This document shows, piece by piece, positions 12,801 through 26,099 of a DNA stretch of 64,000 nt. Below the pieces are notes generated by a model, which worked only from the letters and a program-made list of their open reading frames with translations, was not told where the DNA came from and searched no databases. The stretch spans positions 806,001 through 870,000 of the forward strand of contig WUJK01000006.1 in assembly GCA_011317545.1 (NCBI GenBank), written 5' to 3'. Within the stretch, counting starts at the first letter, position 1, and each line of letters opens with the position of its first letter. This DNA is from Coniella vitis. Its lineage: Eukaryota; Ascomycota; Sordariomycetes; Diaporthales; Schizoparmaceae. The position numbers and the translations under genes are program-made.

Positions 12801-15800
12801 CGAGCTTGTATACAGCCTTTGTTTTGTCGGATATGCTGATATCGAAATCGCGAATCTTGGACGTCTTGGTCTGCAAGTGACGCTCTTCAATGGTCTGTAG
12901 CACCTGTGCGGATCTGGACCTGATCTCGCTTTGGTCATTGCCTAGAGTGAACAAGCAAAGACCTAGGAGTTTCCAAAACGGCGAAGGATAGTCCGCATAA
13001 TCGAGCAAGACTTCCGTGACCACAACAAAATAACTTTCGAGTACCTTGGGAACATCGGTCAGATAACAACGTGATATACAGTGTTCCAACAGGTAAGGGA
13101 ACTCCTGGTTGTAGACAATCACATTCTTCAAGGCTCGTCTGCCAATCAACTTCATCCGGTCATTTCCATTGCTGAAAATTGTTTCAATCCAGGCCAGCAT
13201 TCGACGCACGTCAAACTGTAATGCAGCGCCGCTTTCAGTCGTGACACTTATAGGGCCTGCACACAGTGCAGCCATGGCGCTCAAAGCTGCTGTTCGTAGA
13301 TTTCGCTTCTCAATCTCCATTGCAGCCGATGCTGTACTCCTTTCGCCCATGTTTTGTTGGTCGATCAGTGATCGCCTCATGTTATCTTCCCTTTGGCGTA
13401 TTTGAGGTTGGTTGGGCGAGAATCCACACCATTCCTCCATCAGAGCAAAAGATGATTTGCGGGCTTCAAACGTCATCCACCTAGACGGATCGTCGGTCCT
13501 GTTGATGCCTTCAAAAAGTTCCTCCATTAGACCACAATAGTGGCGCCGCAGCCTTTGAAATTCCCAATCCATTTGAACCTCTCCGTCCATCAGAAACAGT
13601 TTCAGGTCTTTGGCATAGGTGACGAGATTATTGAGAATCCACTCATTTTGGTACACATCGGGCTCCTTCAAGAAATGGGACGTGAGCTTGTATACATGTG
13701 TGATTTCCGTCCTAAGAAGGTCCATTTTCCTGTTCCGACGAGGGCTGCTGTTTGTCCGCTGGTGAATACGAGCTCTAGCTTCGTCATTGCAGCGAGAGGC
13801 ATATCCTTGCAGCTCTTCAAGCAATGTCCGGTAAATATAGATGTTGATTGAACCCATTGCGGTAACCACGGCTTCTCTGACAGACACAGAGGACACAGAA
13901 AGCAAAGGATTCAGGTATTTGAAGAGCATCCGCGCTGACACGATCTTGTCTGTGGAGGAGCCGAACGAACCATTGCGCAAGTGTGAGTTGCCAGGCAAAG
14001 AAATGGCCTGTGGATTACCTGGGTCTGCCAACGTCGTACAGGCAAAGACCAAGAACAGCTTCCACTGCTCTACCAGCACATCCGGTTGCGTGGTAGGAGT
14101 GCGGCCAACAAAACGGGCACTGCCGGGCTCAGACCCATAATATAAGCCTCTAGACGGTTCTGAAAGCAGTGTGATTGTCTTGTACATTTGCAAAATGCGA
14201 TTGCAGACCAGATCACGTCCGATAGTCACTGTGAACGGACATTTCTCGTATGCAAGACGAATGAGGTTAGGGAACAACTTGAACCACAAAGTCGTGTCGT
14301 AGGAAACATCACTAGTGCAGAGCTCGATCAAAGCACCCTGGTTGCTGTTGTCTTGCATGCCTCTTTGTATGCGGCTCCGCTCAGCCACTGATAACTGGTC
14401 GTCCTTGAAACTCATGACTTGCATAGAGTCGTTTTCGAGTATGTTGATAAGGCGCAGGGTGTCAGGCTCCGCACTCGTGGATTTCCCAAGAGCCTTATCG
14501 AATTCAGTGATCAGTCGCAAGACAGTGACCGCGAAGTAGCGGACAATACGAGACTGAGAACACAAAAAGAAGAGACCGTGAGCTTCAATCTGATCGACCT
14601 CAGCCCAAATGCTAGACAAATCGAGCTGGAGCCCTCTAATGTCAGCCCCGTTGTCGTCGCCAGGCTCTGCAGCAGCTAGCTGCTGCTTTCGTTGAATTTC
14701 CTCGATCCAAATCTGGAGTAGCTCGACATAGAGTTTCAGAGTGTTTTCAATATGCCCCGGGCCCAACATTCCTCCCTCTGACATGGTAGAGTACCGGTCG
14801 TCGAAATTGAAAATGAATCGGGAGAAGCCTGTAACAACCGGTTGAGCGTGAGACTGCCTTGCAATCACCTTGAGCGATTGTGCTGAAGAGTTAGCTATAT
14901 TAGACTGCAGATGAGCCGTGCCAGTGCAGAGAAGATTGATAAGCGAGTTAAAGGGTATGTCTGCTGAGAGACACCGCGGCAGAGCTTGGACAGCCACATG
15001 CAGTAGTTCGTAGAAAGCCTGTTTCAAATCGTTTGGACTTTGATGGTCATCTTTGCGGAAGTTGAAGGTGTCTGAAATCGGCGTCTTGGGGCCAGGGCTG
15101 CTAAACTTCTCGTCAAGCGCCGCTTGTCCTCCAAAGGTGTTGTCACAAACCATGGTGATTTTGCCTAGAACTTCACAGAATTTGTTGTAAGATTCGCGCA
15201 CGGGTTCACTGAGCTTGTGAGTAGCAACAGGACCTGCCATATTCTCCTTCTCAGAGCTTGGCGATGTCGGGCCTCTCCCTGGGCTGGGCGTTGGGGATGC
15301 TATTATGGGCGAGGTAGGTATCCGGTCTGGAGACGGTGGCGGGGCGGGATAATATAGTGGAAAAGGCGGGCAGCCGCCTTCTCCCTTTTCCAGGTCCGAG
15401 ATAATAGTCAGGAAGGCCCGAATTCCAAGCACCATCTTGTCTGGGTCGAGATTCTCTACTTTGAGCTCCTTGCCCGGGTTGAAATGATCCGCGTTGACGA
15501 GAGGGAAGATGATATTTTTGAAGCAATAGTCTGGCTGCTTGAACCCAATGATCCTAATGATTTGTATAAGAGGATCCGCGATTAGCGTGTCGCTGGCGTG
15601 AACTGACCGCCTCGTTGAAGGTAGGACAAGCTTAACCACCTCATCAAGTTTCCTAAGTGTTCCCCCTGGAGAATCAACAGTGCGCATCAAGTAGGTCCAT
15701 ACAAGCCGCGATAGCACCTGCAAGCAGATCGGCCGGGAAAAGCGATCTTTCAACTTGGCTTGCAACGGATACACCAGTTGGAGCCATTGTGAGGAGAAAT

Positions 15801-17642
15801 TCTCCGGAGGTGACACGCAGAGCATTGTAGCTGTTAGGGGGAAAGCGAAGGTCCAGTGGCGGGGCTTGACAAATATCTGCGCAAGACGTGGACTGACATG
15901 GCTGAGCACCTCTGCCCACTTAGGGTTGCTCAGGTCGCTGTTGCTCGCATTGGCAGCAATGGGAAGCAAAAGCATCTCAAGCATTTGACAGAATGCAAAC
16001 TTGACTTTCTGTCCATGCGACCGGGCAAATAACTTTCCCAAGGCTACCATGAAGTTGCATGTCTGGTCCCAAGACTCTGGAGGGCTTAAGCTCAATCTCA
16101 AATGCTTCAAGCCTCCCAGAACCAGCTCAATTTTGCCCTCGGTGGCATCACGGTTCGCAGATATTGGGCTCTTTAGTATGCTGTGCTCTTGAAGTGAGCG
16201 ATCGAGGTCAGCAATAAACCGATCGGTAACGCTGTTGAAATTGATACCGCTCATGACGCCAAGCAGCTGTGCGAATAAATTCCAGTTTGCCAGCTTCAGT
16301 GGAGACAATGTCAGCTGCTCCGTATCCGCGATTTTGAGCTGACTGAAAATGATGCCCTCCAATTTGTCTTCCATCTCGGGTGTGATGGATGCCAAGGTGC
16401 TCTTGCTTATTACTTCCAACAATACTCGACACAGAATGTAGATTGACACCAGCGATCGGCGTTCAGCTTGAGCTACGTATTCCTGCTTCGACGGCAAGGG
16501 CTGTCCGTTGGCTTGAAGGACATCTGTCATTCCACTAAGCTGCATTGGTTCGGTATTCCGTCTCAAAAGAGAAGGCGCGGGGTGTGTTGCCTGGTTTTTG
16601 GAAGCCATACGAGCCTCATTCGCGGCATCACTTTTGTTTTTCCGCCACAACATCATGGAATCGATAAGTGCTTTGGGTTTTGGACTCGCAATGTGACCGA
16701 GGGCAGCAATGCTCTGGTCAAAAGCGAGGTCAACGCCCGGGCCGCATATTTGTTCTATCTGAGGCTCAGGATCGAAGGGCACGGTAATGGACTCATTGAG
16801 CTTTTCTTCAGCTTGCGCAATGAACTGAACAAAGCATAACTTAGCACGCGCGTCGTCATGCTAGAGATGGGCCACCTACTGATGTGAAGAGGACGTGGAG
16901 GGCATACTCTCCAACAGTTTTCTGGTCTTCCTTGTGATGCCTCGAATTTGAATGATGCCGCGAGTGATCCCGCCTCCGGCCGCTTTGGATTCGCTCCAGC
17001 TTTCGGCTATTTGTGCTCGCCTCTGTCGTTGAAGAGGTTCTCTCGGGCAGCTGCATTTGGCCAAGCGTCGTGCCTGACATTGAGGTAGGGGGCCGGGAGT
17101 TGGGAGCGCTGTCGCCTTCGCCGCGACTGTAGGCATGCATCTCGACTCTCTCGGGGGTGAGCCCTGCTCCGGCAGCGGCAATTATTTCTGGACTCAATGG
17201 ATTGGACGATGTACTGGCGTGGCTCCCATTTCTCGAGTGTTGTATGCCGTGCACGATAGAGGTCTGCCGATGGTGGCCATACGAAACAGCCGCCTTGAGG
17301 TCGATTGTGCGCTCAAAAAGACTGGCAGCGGCGGAGCGAGGGGTTCCCAGGCGTGAAGGCGAGTGCGACTGCGACGACGGGTGGGTGGCGCCGGACTGCA
17401 GTAGCTCGAGGGAGGACTCTCTCGAATGCTCAAAGCGCCGTGCAATCCGCAGGTCCAGCTCTCCAGATCTCACCGTCTTGTCCCAGTCTTCATCCTCCTC
17501 GCGTATAGGTGATCGGGGGGAGAACTTTAAAGTATCGTAGGCATGGTCGGGTAGCGTCGAGGGAGGAGCTGTAGCAGCGGGGTTCGGGTCAGTGAGTACG
17601 CCACGAACCTGTGGTCATGAGACGGCTGATCTCCTTCTGCTT
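9892..17642 (-). CDS. PAG1: Cell morphogenesis protein Tao3/PAG1/Mor2 (Furry family)
   Basis: The largest gene here. The main exon (16824-9892) encodes 2,310 residues, preceded by exon 17568-16880 (229 codons) across intron 16879-16825. The junction restores HVLFTS|FIAQAEEK followed by FDPEPQIEQICGPGVD, a hallmark of fungal Mor2/PAG1. A further upstream exon with KKQKEISRLMTT ends at 17609; an unusually short 40-nt intron (17608-17569) joins it in phase. The true start codon lies upstream and I could not resolve it. The protein is a giant helical-repeat scaffold. A Ser-rich disordered region occupies the N-terminus, and the last 250 or so residues are acidic and disordered. Furry-family scaffolds bind and activate the NDR kinase (Cbk1/Orb6) in the RAM/MOR network, controlling hyphal polarity and septation. 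The gene is divergent from the P450 reductase gene across about 3 kb. Confidence 0.88.
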
Positions 17643-20445
17643 CTTGAGGAGATATTCGAAAGGAAAAAAAAACGGGTACGACAGGATGCGCCAGACACCA
17701 GAGAAACACAATGTTCATAAATACCCATGCAAAATGGAACGATGGGGATGCTGGCAGGGCGTGCCGCGAGGAGGCAAGCGCGACAGTTCCCCTCTTTTCT
17801 TCGACCTTGTGAAACAGAGGAGGCTCAAGGAACACGGTTGGGGTTCCAGTCTCCTCCAAGGATATGTGCAAAAGAATGTGCTCTGCGTGCTATGACGTGC
17901 AGCTTTCAAAATGCGGATGCCGACGATGGCTGTTTCATCCTCTGGAGGGCGGCGTAAAAGACGAGGAGCGCACTCACCCATGTTGTTATATTTAGCAGCA
18001 GCAGCGGCGGCGGCGGCGTTTCTACCGCTAGCGCACCTAACATCAACGACACCCAGTGCACCGCCCAGACGGGGCCAGCACAGTCACCCAAGGTGTATCA
18101 ACGTGCAGTCCCGCCCAAGATGGCATGAATATGGCCCTCGAGCGTCTGTCCAGCAATCAAGCGGTTGTGTGACCGGCTGTGTTGCGGCGTGTTGTCGCTT
18201 ACCGCTGGGGAGAAGGTTCAGACGGACTTCCCAAAAGGCTTGTCAGGGCACATGTGCAGCACGGCTAGGCACTATGTCACAGGTGGGCCCACCCTGCCCA
18301 GCATTTGGCCTAGAACTATGTAGCCACAACAAGGGTGCCTCGCCTTTTACAGCCAGCACACATAGTATAGTACTAGCTAGTGCGATAAGCGATCCGATCT
18401 AGAAGCGCTGAAGCGTTCACCACCCTTCAAGCTCGATCAAGAGTCTCTATCGCCATGGCATCAAGGACTCATCTCCAACACTCTGCTGTCGTACAGCAGA
18501 GCCAAGCGCAAGCACCACCCTGTCTCCTCTTCCCCCTTCTCTTCGGCAAACGATGGTACAGTGGCCAGACCGCGTATGCAAGGGACGCTACTAATCGGCG
18601 TAGCACCCCGTACACCGTACTATGCTAGTCTTGACAAGTACATTGTAGGCGCAGGTTCGACATCATCGCCGGTTAATGGACGACAAGTGTGTTGCATGCT
18701 TTAAAGGTTGCAGTTGTACAGACGCAAGCGTGTTGGTGAGTATATGGCGGGTGGCGCGCCTCATGGAGCCAGTCACGATTCATCACAACATGCCAGACTT
18801 GTAAGTAAGGAGATGCGCTGCGGAGCATCTTCAACACGCACATCACGGTCAAAGCGTGTGCTCAACAGCAGATCGAGAAAGGATAGATCATGGTCCCGAA
18901 TCCCGGCAGAGTCCAGGCCCATCGGGGCTTTTTTTTTGGGACATTTCGGCGGAAATAAACGACAACCTCTTTCAGACTTGTGGATATAGCCGGACAGAAG
19001 CACGCGCAAGCAGCCTAGAAACCAGACATGCGGCATGGCCTTTGTGAGAGAAGACGGTGATCATCTCGTTGTGATGCCATCTGGCATGCAAACAATCTCT
19101 ACGACAAGATATTGTACTAATCATCTCTTTCCAAGGGAGTGACCACCAAGCGTACGGCACCCGGTACCATAAGTGGGCTGCTATTGACATCCAGGATCGA
19201 CACGGCATGGCTCAACAAGTACGTATATTGGTATGACACGTGGGCATGATCTTGACAATGCCATGTTGCATCCCTGTGTACAGTAACAGTGCTATGTAGG
19301 CATGCTGTTCGCTTGAGCTCGATCTTGAGTAACCAACACGAGGATGAAGGAGATTGCCAGGAAAGATCTGCTAGCGTTACACACACAGAAGGCGAGCGGT
19401 GAGTCGGCGTATATACTGGAAAGCCTCACCCTGTCATGAACCTTTCGCAGATTCTCTTCAAGCTGCTGTGCTTGTGCTGTACGTGCGTGCACTGTCGCTA
19501 CGTGGTGGGATGCAAGCTGACAGTCGGACGATTATCTCTAAAAGCTGCTTCCGGCACCGGTCGAACCGTGCATGTTACTGTGAGACCCCGTCTCGGCCCA
19601 TCAAAAGACCATCGTCGAGGCTGCGCTTACAACCAGCCAGAAAAATCTTGTTGATGTGCTTGACGAGCGACGAGCACAAAGCATACCTTGCTCATTCCAC
19701 CCCCGTGCGTGGATTTAGCATTGTGCTATACTTAGCAACGGTATTATGGCAATGCCGAGTTGTTCTTCGAGCCGGATTGAAGAAGGGGAGGAAGGAAAAG
19801 AAAAAGAAAGAAAGAAAGAAACACGACCATTGCCCAGGCGCGATCTCACACTCGCAATGGGGACTTTAGCACCTAGGTAACTCCAAAGTATACTATGTAT
19901 ACGGAGTACATGGTAGTGTACAGTACTATGTACAATATTATGTACTATAAGATGCCGTCTCCACTCGGTCGACTCTGGGCCCCCATGCCACCGGCCCCAA
20001 CGGAGCCGGGATAGCGCATCTGCAGATTGTTACTACCCGTAGGCTTCGCAGCCCCACGCTGGGTGGCACAGAGAGGGCTTATTTAGGTACCTAGCGCTCC
20101 CCTTAGTTAGCGCAGACCGGAAAGCGATGGAAACTCCGAGCCGTTATCGCACCGAATCTTATCATCCGATTCCACTCAGCGCCACGTCGTTGGCCTTTAC
20201 CATACATCTTGCGCCCAGGTCCACGGCTGCTTTCCGCTTTTTGTTCTTGCCCCGACTGCACCTATTTTGCACTCAAACGTTTCTCAACATTCATTCCTAC
20301 TGCCTCTTCGCAGCTGAGGCGGTCTCTACGGCGTGGTGTCTGCTTCTTCGCTCTCACCGAGGCTGCTCTGTTGTCGGCTGTCCGGGTTCTTGTCGCCGGA
20401 AGTCCGCGAGCTTTCAGTGGTGCGACTCTTTTGAAAAGACAATAG
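17643..20445. other. Intergenic: 5' regions of PAG1 and P450 reductase
   Basis: About 2.8 kb lies between two divergent genes. It must include the missing 5' exon(s) of PAG1 near 17.65-18 kb and the promoter of the reductase. It holds a GCGGCG run near 18006, an AAAG run at 19799-19820, and two exact TACTATGTA words at 19891-19899 and 19924-19932. No further gene is supportable. Confidence 0.55.
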
Positions 20446-20640
20446 GTAAGTCGCATACCTCCGATTCTTCACTTTGGCCTTGCTATACGAGCATTGCCAA
20501 CTCTGTCTGCCACGGTTCTGTTGGATTCCTCTTTCCGGTGTCTTCTGCTCCACGAGTTGATTGCCTAGATCCTCGTAGGCCGCTGTGCTGTGCTCCTGAC
20601 TGTCTAGATCATTCTTGCTGACCTGGCGACATGTCATTAG
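20446..20640 (+). other. Probable 5' UTR intron of the P450 reductase gene
   Basis: A strong donor (GGTAAGTCG, GT at 20446) follows a pyrimidine-rich leader. A branch-like TGCTGAC near 20616 precedes an acceptor CATTAG ending at 20640, 46 bp before the reductase ATG. An alternative acceptor ends at 20607. If spliced, several upstream ATGs would be removed. RNA evidence is absent, so this stays a prediction. Confidence 0.45.
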
Positions 20641-20686
20641 CGTCCCTCATCCGACCTTGCACGTTGCCGATTGTACGCTCGTCATC

Positions 20687-22898
20687 ATGGCCGAACTCGA
20701 TACCTTGGACGTGGTCGTCCTTGGATTGATTCTCCTCGGCACTGTCGCGTACTTCACGAAAGGCAAATTATGGGGAGTGACAAAGGATCCCTACGCGACA
20801 CCTTTTGCCAATGGCAACGCTGCCAAGGCCGGCAAGACAAGAAACATCGTGGAGAAGCTGGAAGAAAGCGGAAAGAACTGTATAATCTTCTATGGATCTC
20901 AGACTGGAACTGCTGAAGACTACGCCTCTAGGCTCGCCAAGGAGGGCAAGAGCAGATTCGGCTTGGAAACCATGGTTGCTGATTTGGAGGATTATGATTT
21001 TGACAACCTTGACACCATTCCTAGCGACAAAATCGTCATGTTTGTTCTCGCGACCTACGGCGAAGGCGAGCCTACGGATAACGCTGTTGACTTCTACGAA
21101 TTCATCACTGGCGAGGACGTGCAATTCTCCGAGTCCAAGGAGCCGCCACTGGAAAACCTCAAGTATGTCGCATTTGGTCTGGGCAACAACACCTACGAGC
21201 ACTACAACTCCATGGTTCGCAACGTCAACAAGGCCCTTGAGAAGATGGGAGCGCAACGTATTGGAGAGGCTGGCGAGGGTGACGACGGTGCTGGTACCAT
21301 GGAAGAAGACTTTTTGGCTTGGAAGGAGCCTATGTGGGCTGCACTCTCTGAAAAGATGGGTCTCGAGGAACGTGAAGCCATCTATGAGCCCATCTTTGGC
21401 ATTAGCGAACGCGAAGGTTTGACTAAGGATTCTCACGAGGTGTATGTCGGAGAGCCAAACAAGATGCACCTCGAAGGTACCTCCAGGGGTCCCTTCAATG
21501 CGCACAACCCTTACATTGCCCCCATTGCCGAATCGTACGAACTGTTTTCTGTCAAGGATCGCAATTGTCTGCACATGGAAGTTGACATCAGCGGCTCTAA
21601 CCTCTCCTACCAGACTGGTGACCACATCGCTGTGTGGCCCACTAACCCTGGCGCTGAGGTTGATCGCTTCTTGAACGTCCTCGGCCTTACTGACAAACGC
21701 GATACCGTCGTCAGCGTCAAGGCGCTCGAACCCACTGCCAAAGTGCCATTCCCTACGCCCACGACTTACGATGCCATTCTTCGCTACCACATGGAAATCA
21801 ATGCCCCTGTTTCGCGCCAGTTCCTGGACACGCTCAAAGCTTTCGCGCCCGACGAAGATTCCAAGGCAGAGATGACAAAGCTCGGTGGAGACAAGGATTA
21901 CTTCCATGACAAAGTCAGCACGCAGAACCTCAACATTGCTCGCGTCTTGGAGCGCGTGGCCAATGGTAAACAGTGGACCGACGTGCCCTTTTCGGCTTTC
22001 ATTGAAGGCATTACGAAGCTGCAGCCCCGATACTACTCTATCTCATCCTCGTCTCTGGTTCAGCCCAAGAAGATTTCCATTACTGCAGTCGTCGAGAGGC
22101 AGGACCTTCCTGGTCGTGATGATCCATTCCGTGGCATTGCTACCAATTACCTTTTGGCCCTCAAGCAAAAGCAGAATGGCGACCCCAACCCAGAGCCTTA
22201 CGGTCAGACTTACGAAATTCACGGCCCACGCAACAAGTACGATGGTATCCACGTCCCCGTTCACGTACGTCACTCCAACTTCAAGCTTCCTTCCGACCCT
22301 TCCAAGCCTATCATCATGATCGGACCTGGCACGGGCGTTGCGCCATTTCGCGGATTTATGCAGGAGAGAGCCAAGGAGGCGGATAATGGCGCCGATGTGG
22401 GCAAGACGATTCTATTCTTTGGCTGCCGCAAGCGCTCTGAGGACTTTATGTACGCAGATGAGTGGGAGGTAAGTTCATCATTACGGTAACGATCTCTACA
22501 TGCATGAAATTTCAGACCTAACATTTCTACAGAAATACAAGCAGACCATGGGCGATAAATTTGAGATGCACTGTGCTTTCTCCAGAGAAGGTCCTGAAAA
22601 GGTTTACGTGCAGCATTTGCTCAAGAAGCAGGGCAAGATTATCAATGATCTCCTGGAACAAAAGGCCTACATCTACGTATGCGGCGACGCCGCCAACATG
22701 GCGCGTGAGGTGAATTCAGTCTTGGTGCAGATCATTGCCGAATACAGGGGCAAGACAGAAGCCAAGGCGGAGGAGATTGTCAAGAACATGAGAGCTGCAA
22801 ACCAATACCAGGTACGTGTTCACATCGGTCCCACTGTCTAAGACGGAAGACAAGACGTGCTAACGTGCCTCTTTTCGTAGGAGGATGTATGGTCATAA
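20687..22898 (+). CDS. CPR1: NADPH-cytochrome P450 reductase
   Basis: The exons are 20687-22468, 22533-22811 and 22881-22898, with GT-AG introns between. They give 692 residues, normal for fungal CPR. Residues 8-23 form the N-terminal ER membrane anchor. The FMN domain follows, with YGSQTGTAEDYASRLAKEG near residue 70, ATYGEGEPTDNA and GLGNNTYEHYN. The FAD domain has RYYSISSSS. The NADP domain has MIGPGTGVAPFRGFMQER, FFGCRKRSEDF and YVCGDAANMAREV. The last exon encodes only EDVWS, which carries the conserved C-terminal Trp that stacks on FAD. The enzyme passes electrons from NADPH to ER cytochromes P450, including sterol C14-demethylase. The ATG at 20687 was chosen because the anchor starts there; an upstream in-frame ATG at 20615 would add an atypical extension and lies in the probable leader intron. 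Confidence 0.97.
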
Positions 22899-23438
22899 AG
22901 AAGAAGCGCAAAACACCATGGCTTTTATTCGCTCTCCAGTAGAGGAGAGCTTGCCGTTTAGAAACAAGGGAGACGTTTCATATGCATATGTGTTTGGGAT
23001 TTGCAGGAGTCCTGGGTTGGCTATGCGACTGATTGAGATTCGTTAGAGGATGATCGATGGTTTTATTTTGGTGCAGTTTGAATTCTAGCACGACGTCTAT
23101 ACCCAGATGGGAGTTCTGTTGTGCCGTCATATAGCCTGCCGACTAGTGGTAATTTTTTGGACGGAAATTCCGTATACTGCATGCTGTTTTACCAACAAAA
23201 AAAAAGGGATTGACCCTACATAGGAAAGCAAGACATTCTTAACAAAACAAGCAGGGGGGCTCTTAGATGTAAACATTGCATACTGCAGATGTTCTAGATG
23301 TTCACTGTAAATCAGGTCTTACCAAGGTCGATAAAAATGCATGTTCTTCAGTTCTTTACACGATATGCTTGTTTCGTTGAACAGTGGTCTGCTTGGAGGT
23401 TACACGACGTCCTTGACTTGGGGATTGGAGTGTGGCAT

Positions 23439-23460
23439 TTACTATGTTTATACATAGTAA
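23439..23460. repeat. Inverted repeat built on TACATAGTA
   Basis: TTACTATG at 23439-23446 is mirrored by CATAGTAA at 23453-23460, with a six-base AT spacer. One arm contains an exact copy of the dispersed 9-bp word (23451-23459). Confidence 0.85.
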
Positions 23461-26099
23461 TGTTATGCAGATTGCGTTGCCCGATCACTTCGTTTCCATC
23501 TCGGACAGGTTTCCCACCCATGACCCCCCACCCCAAACCAAAGTTCGCAGCGAGTCCCAACCAGCTACCTGGGCATACATGGTGTTCTCTCCCGGTCTGG
23601 TTATAATCTATCCTTCCGGTGGAATCTTAAGAGGTGGGATTGTCTTCTCTCCTATGGGAGATCCCCGGTCCATTGAAATCTTGAGTGGGAAGTTGGGGAA
23701 TTTCTGCCTTAACGTGCCACACCAGATCAGACTTTTGGGGGCCTGAGGCTGGCAATCTTGAAGGGTGGGGTAACTTAAGCGGTGGGAATCGTTTTCCCAA
23801 GCCACGCGAACGAGGGTAAAATATACAACCCACGCATACCAGGTACTATATAATCGTTTTGTCCGTCGCGCACGACGCAAGGCTCTTGAACTCACTCATC
23901 CTGAGGCCACCCCCACCGCGATCCATGCCTGATGAGCTGAGCACTTGCGGAACGATGCCTATACCATCAGTCTTTGTCATCGGGTCGAGGGTGATTTTGC
24001 TATCGAATCAGAACATCAGGCGATCGTCACACCCAGAGACGTCGCTAGTTGCTTTTCCCCGGTACATCCCACCGATTCGGAACAACCACAGCGACATGGA
24101 ACATGCGTTTCCATTCTTCTATTGTGCCTTCCCACCTCAAACATCAGGAACAAATTGACAGGCTCCTTCGTGCTTCTTGCAGGTTCGGACGATGTTGGAA
24201 ATGTTCTTTTGCTTTGCTGCTAGCTGACCGATATCAATGTGGACGTTTGCTTCTCGAACGTGAGGCCTACTATGTATTGTCCCATTATCCCGGCCTCGAA
24301 CAGAGGAAAGCCCCCAAGCAAGACATTACAAGCCACTCGGAGACGCATGTTTAAGACACTTTTCCCCTCCCATCCCTGGCTGTGCGAAGCAAGATCTTCT
24401 ACATGACGGAATGTTTCCAAGAGGTGCCTCGCACAAAGTGAAAAATTGATCATGCTTATGTACATAATAGTGAGTATGCCCTGCCTCAGCGCCCCAACAA
24501 CGTCGTCCTCTCTGGACAAGCATGGCAGTGGTCCTCCTGCGGATCGTCCCTGTGAACATGCCACCTCTGGGGAGACATACGGAAGCCACACGCAGCGCCA
24601 CAGATGCTATTAGGTCTAGTTGCGGCATGTCGAGGAGCGGGAGTGCAGGTTGCTTCTGTCTCTCGCTGACTGCTTCTTTTCTGCCGCTTTTTGTTTGTGG
24701 GGAGAAGAGAAAGAGGAGAGAGGTCTGTGGACGCATACGCAAGAGAGAGCGCAAAGCAAGCCTCTTTTCGCTTTCCTTGCATGCCCGTCTGGTGTAAGCA
24801 TGAGTCTACTGGTGCGTGACAAGGTGCGAGACGGGTCCCTGCTGAATCAAACGCCTGCTTGCAGCTCGCCTTGCCTCGATGAGCCAGCGAGGCGCCTGGG
24901 CGTGCCCTAGCTCCTTGTATATGTGTAGTCTATTCTTCTGCTGCTTTTATAAAGTCCCCAGTAATTTTTCTTTCGTGGTTCGTTTGGCTGACTTGTTCCT
25001 CCCGTTCCAGTTTGCCTGTCATAAAGCTGGTGGCCGCGAGAGCAAGCTCTAATAGTATTCTTATGAGAGCATCTTCATTGCAACCTTCACTCATTTGTCT
25101 CTTGCTCGGATCTCTTTTGCCTGTCACTTCAACGCCATAAGAGCATCAGCTGTGGTTGACGCACATTTCGCTCAAGGTTCGGCACCAGCTCAGTCGCAGT
25201 TGCTCCTCCAACTGTATACTCCCGACACAAGCATCTCCACCAGCGCCGACATATTCGACCATCGGGAAGGGACAATCGACTTCGGGCCATGTTTCACAAG
25301 AGGGCAAGCAAGAAGTTGTGAACCTGTCTGGATCGCATCGCGGCTTCAACGAGGTTTGGAAATGTGGTAAGGAAGGCCTGGGAAATGCCATTGTTTGTCA
25401 GCAGATATTTCCATCATTCTTGTCCTTATACAGGCCAACGAGTTAGTATACCCTTTGGTGCGATGCAAGCCGCACCATCTCCGCTCTAGCATTCAATTAT
25501 GCAATGTATCTGACGCATCGCGCTTCTGTTAGGGCCTCTTCAGGCGCGGTGTAACACCCGTGGATCGGTCGAAACGCTCACCAAAGCTGTGGCGGTCGTG
25601 CTGCTTCCTCCAGCCGGGGGCATCGTTCAGAGGCAAAAGCAGCTTGGAAAGAAAGGGGCGGCAGTCTTTGGTCTTTGCAGCTTCATTTACGCCCTCCTTT
25701 TCTCCTTTCTGCCTTTGTCTGCATGTTTGTTCTGGTGTGTTGTGAGCGTGTGCAGGTGTGTGTATGTGCGCGCTGGCAGGTGTACACAGCTGCTGAAGCT
25801 TTTTCGGAGGTCAGTGTTGGCTCTGAACTGCAACTGCGATCCATTGCAGCGGGCAACTTCCCACTCCAGCCATATATCATTCTTTCCCGAATTGGGCCCA
25901 GTGTCTCTTCCAGGCAGCTGCCCCTTTGGCTGGCCAGACATATCTTTCCACAGCTGGCATTTTGGTCCTGCTAACCCAGGTCGGCATTTTCAAATAGGTA
26001 TTCTCAACTTGTGGAAGGAGGATCTTGTTATTGGCCTAAGCAGTCTTATCGTCCTCAAAGCTTCAGGTGCTGAAAAGATATTTCTCCTTTGCCCTTCCT

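Noticed and set aside
20615..20686. Upstream in-frame ATG extending the P450 reductase N-terminus
   Set aside because: It would place 24 atypical residues before the membrane anchor, and the segment probably lies in a leader intron.
20768..21907. A 379-codon open frame antisense to the P450 reductase
   Set aside because: It mirrors the coding strand of a certain gene, has no recognisable domain, and arises from codon bias on the opposite strand.
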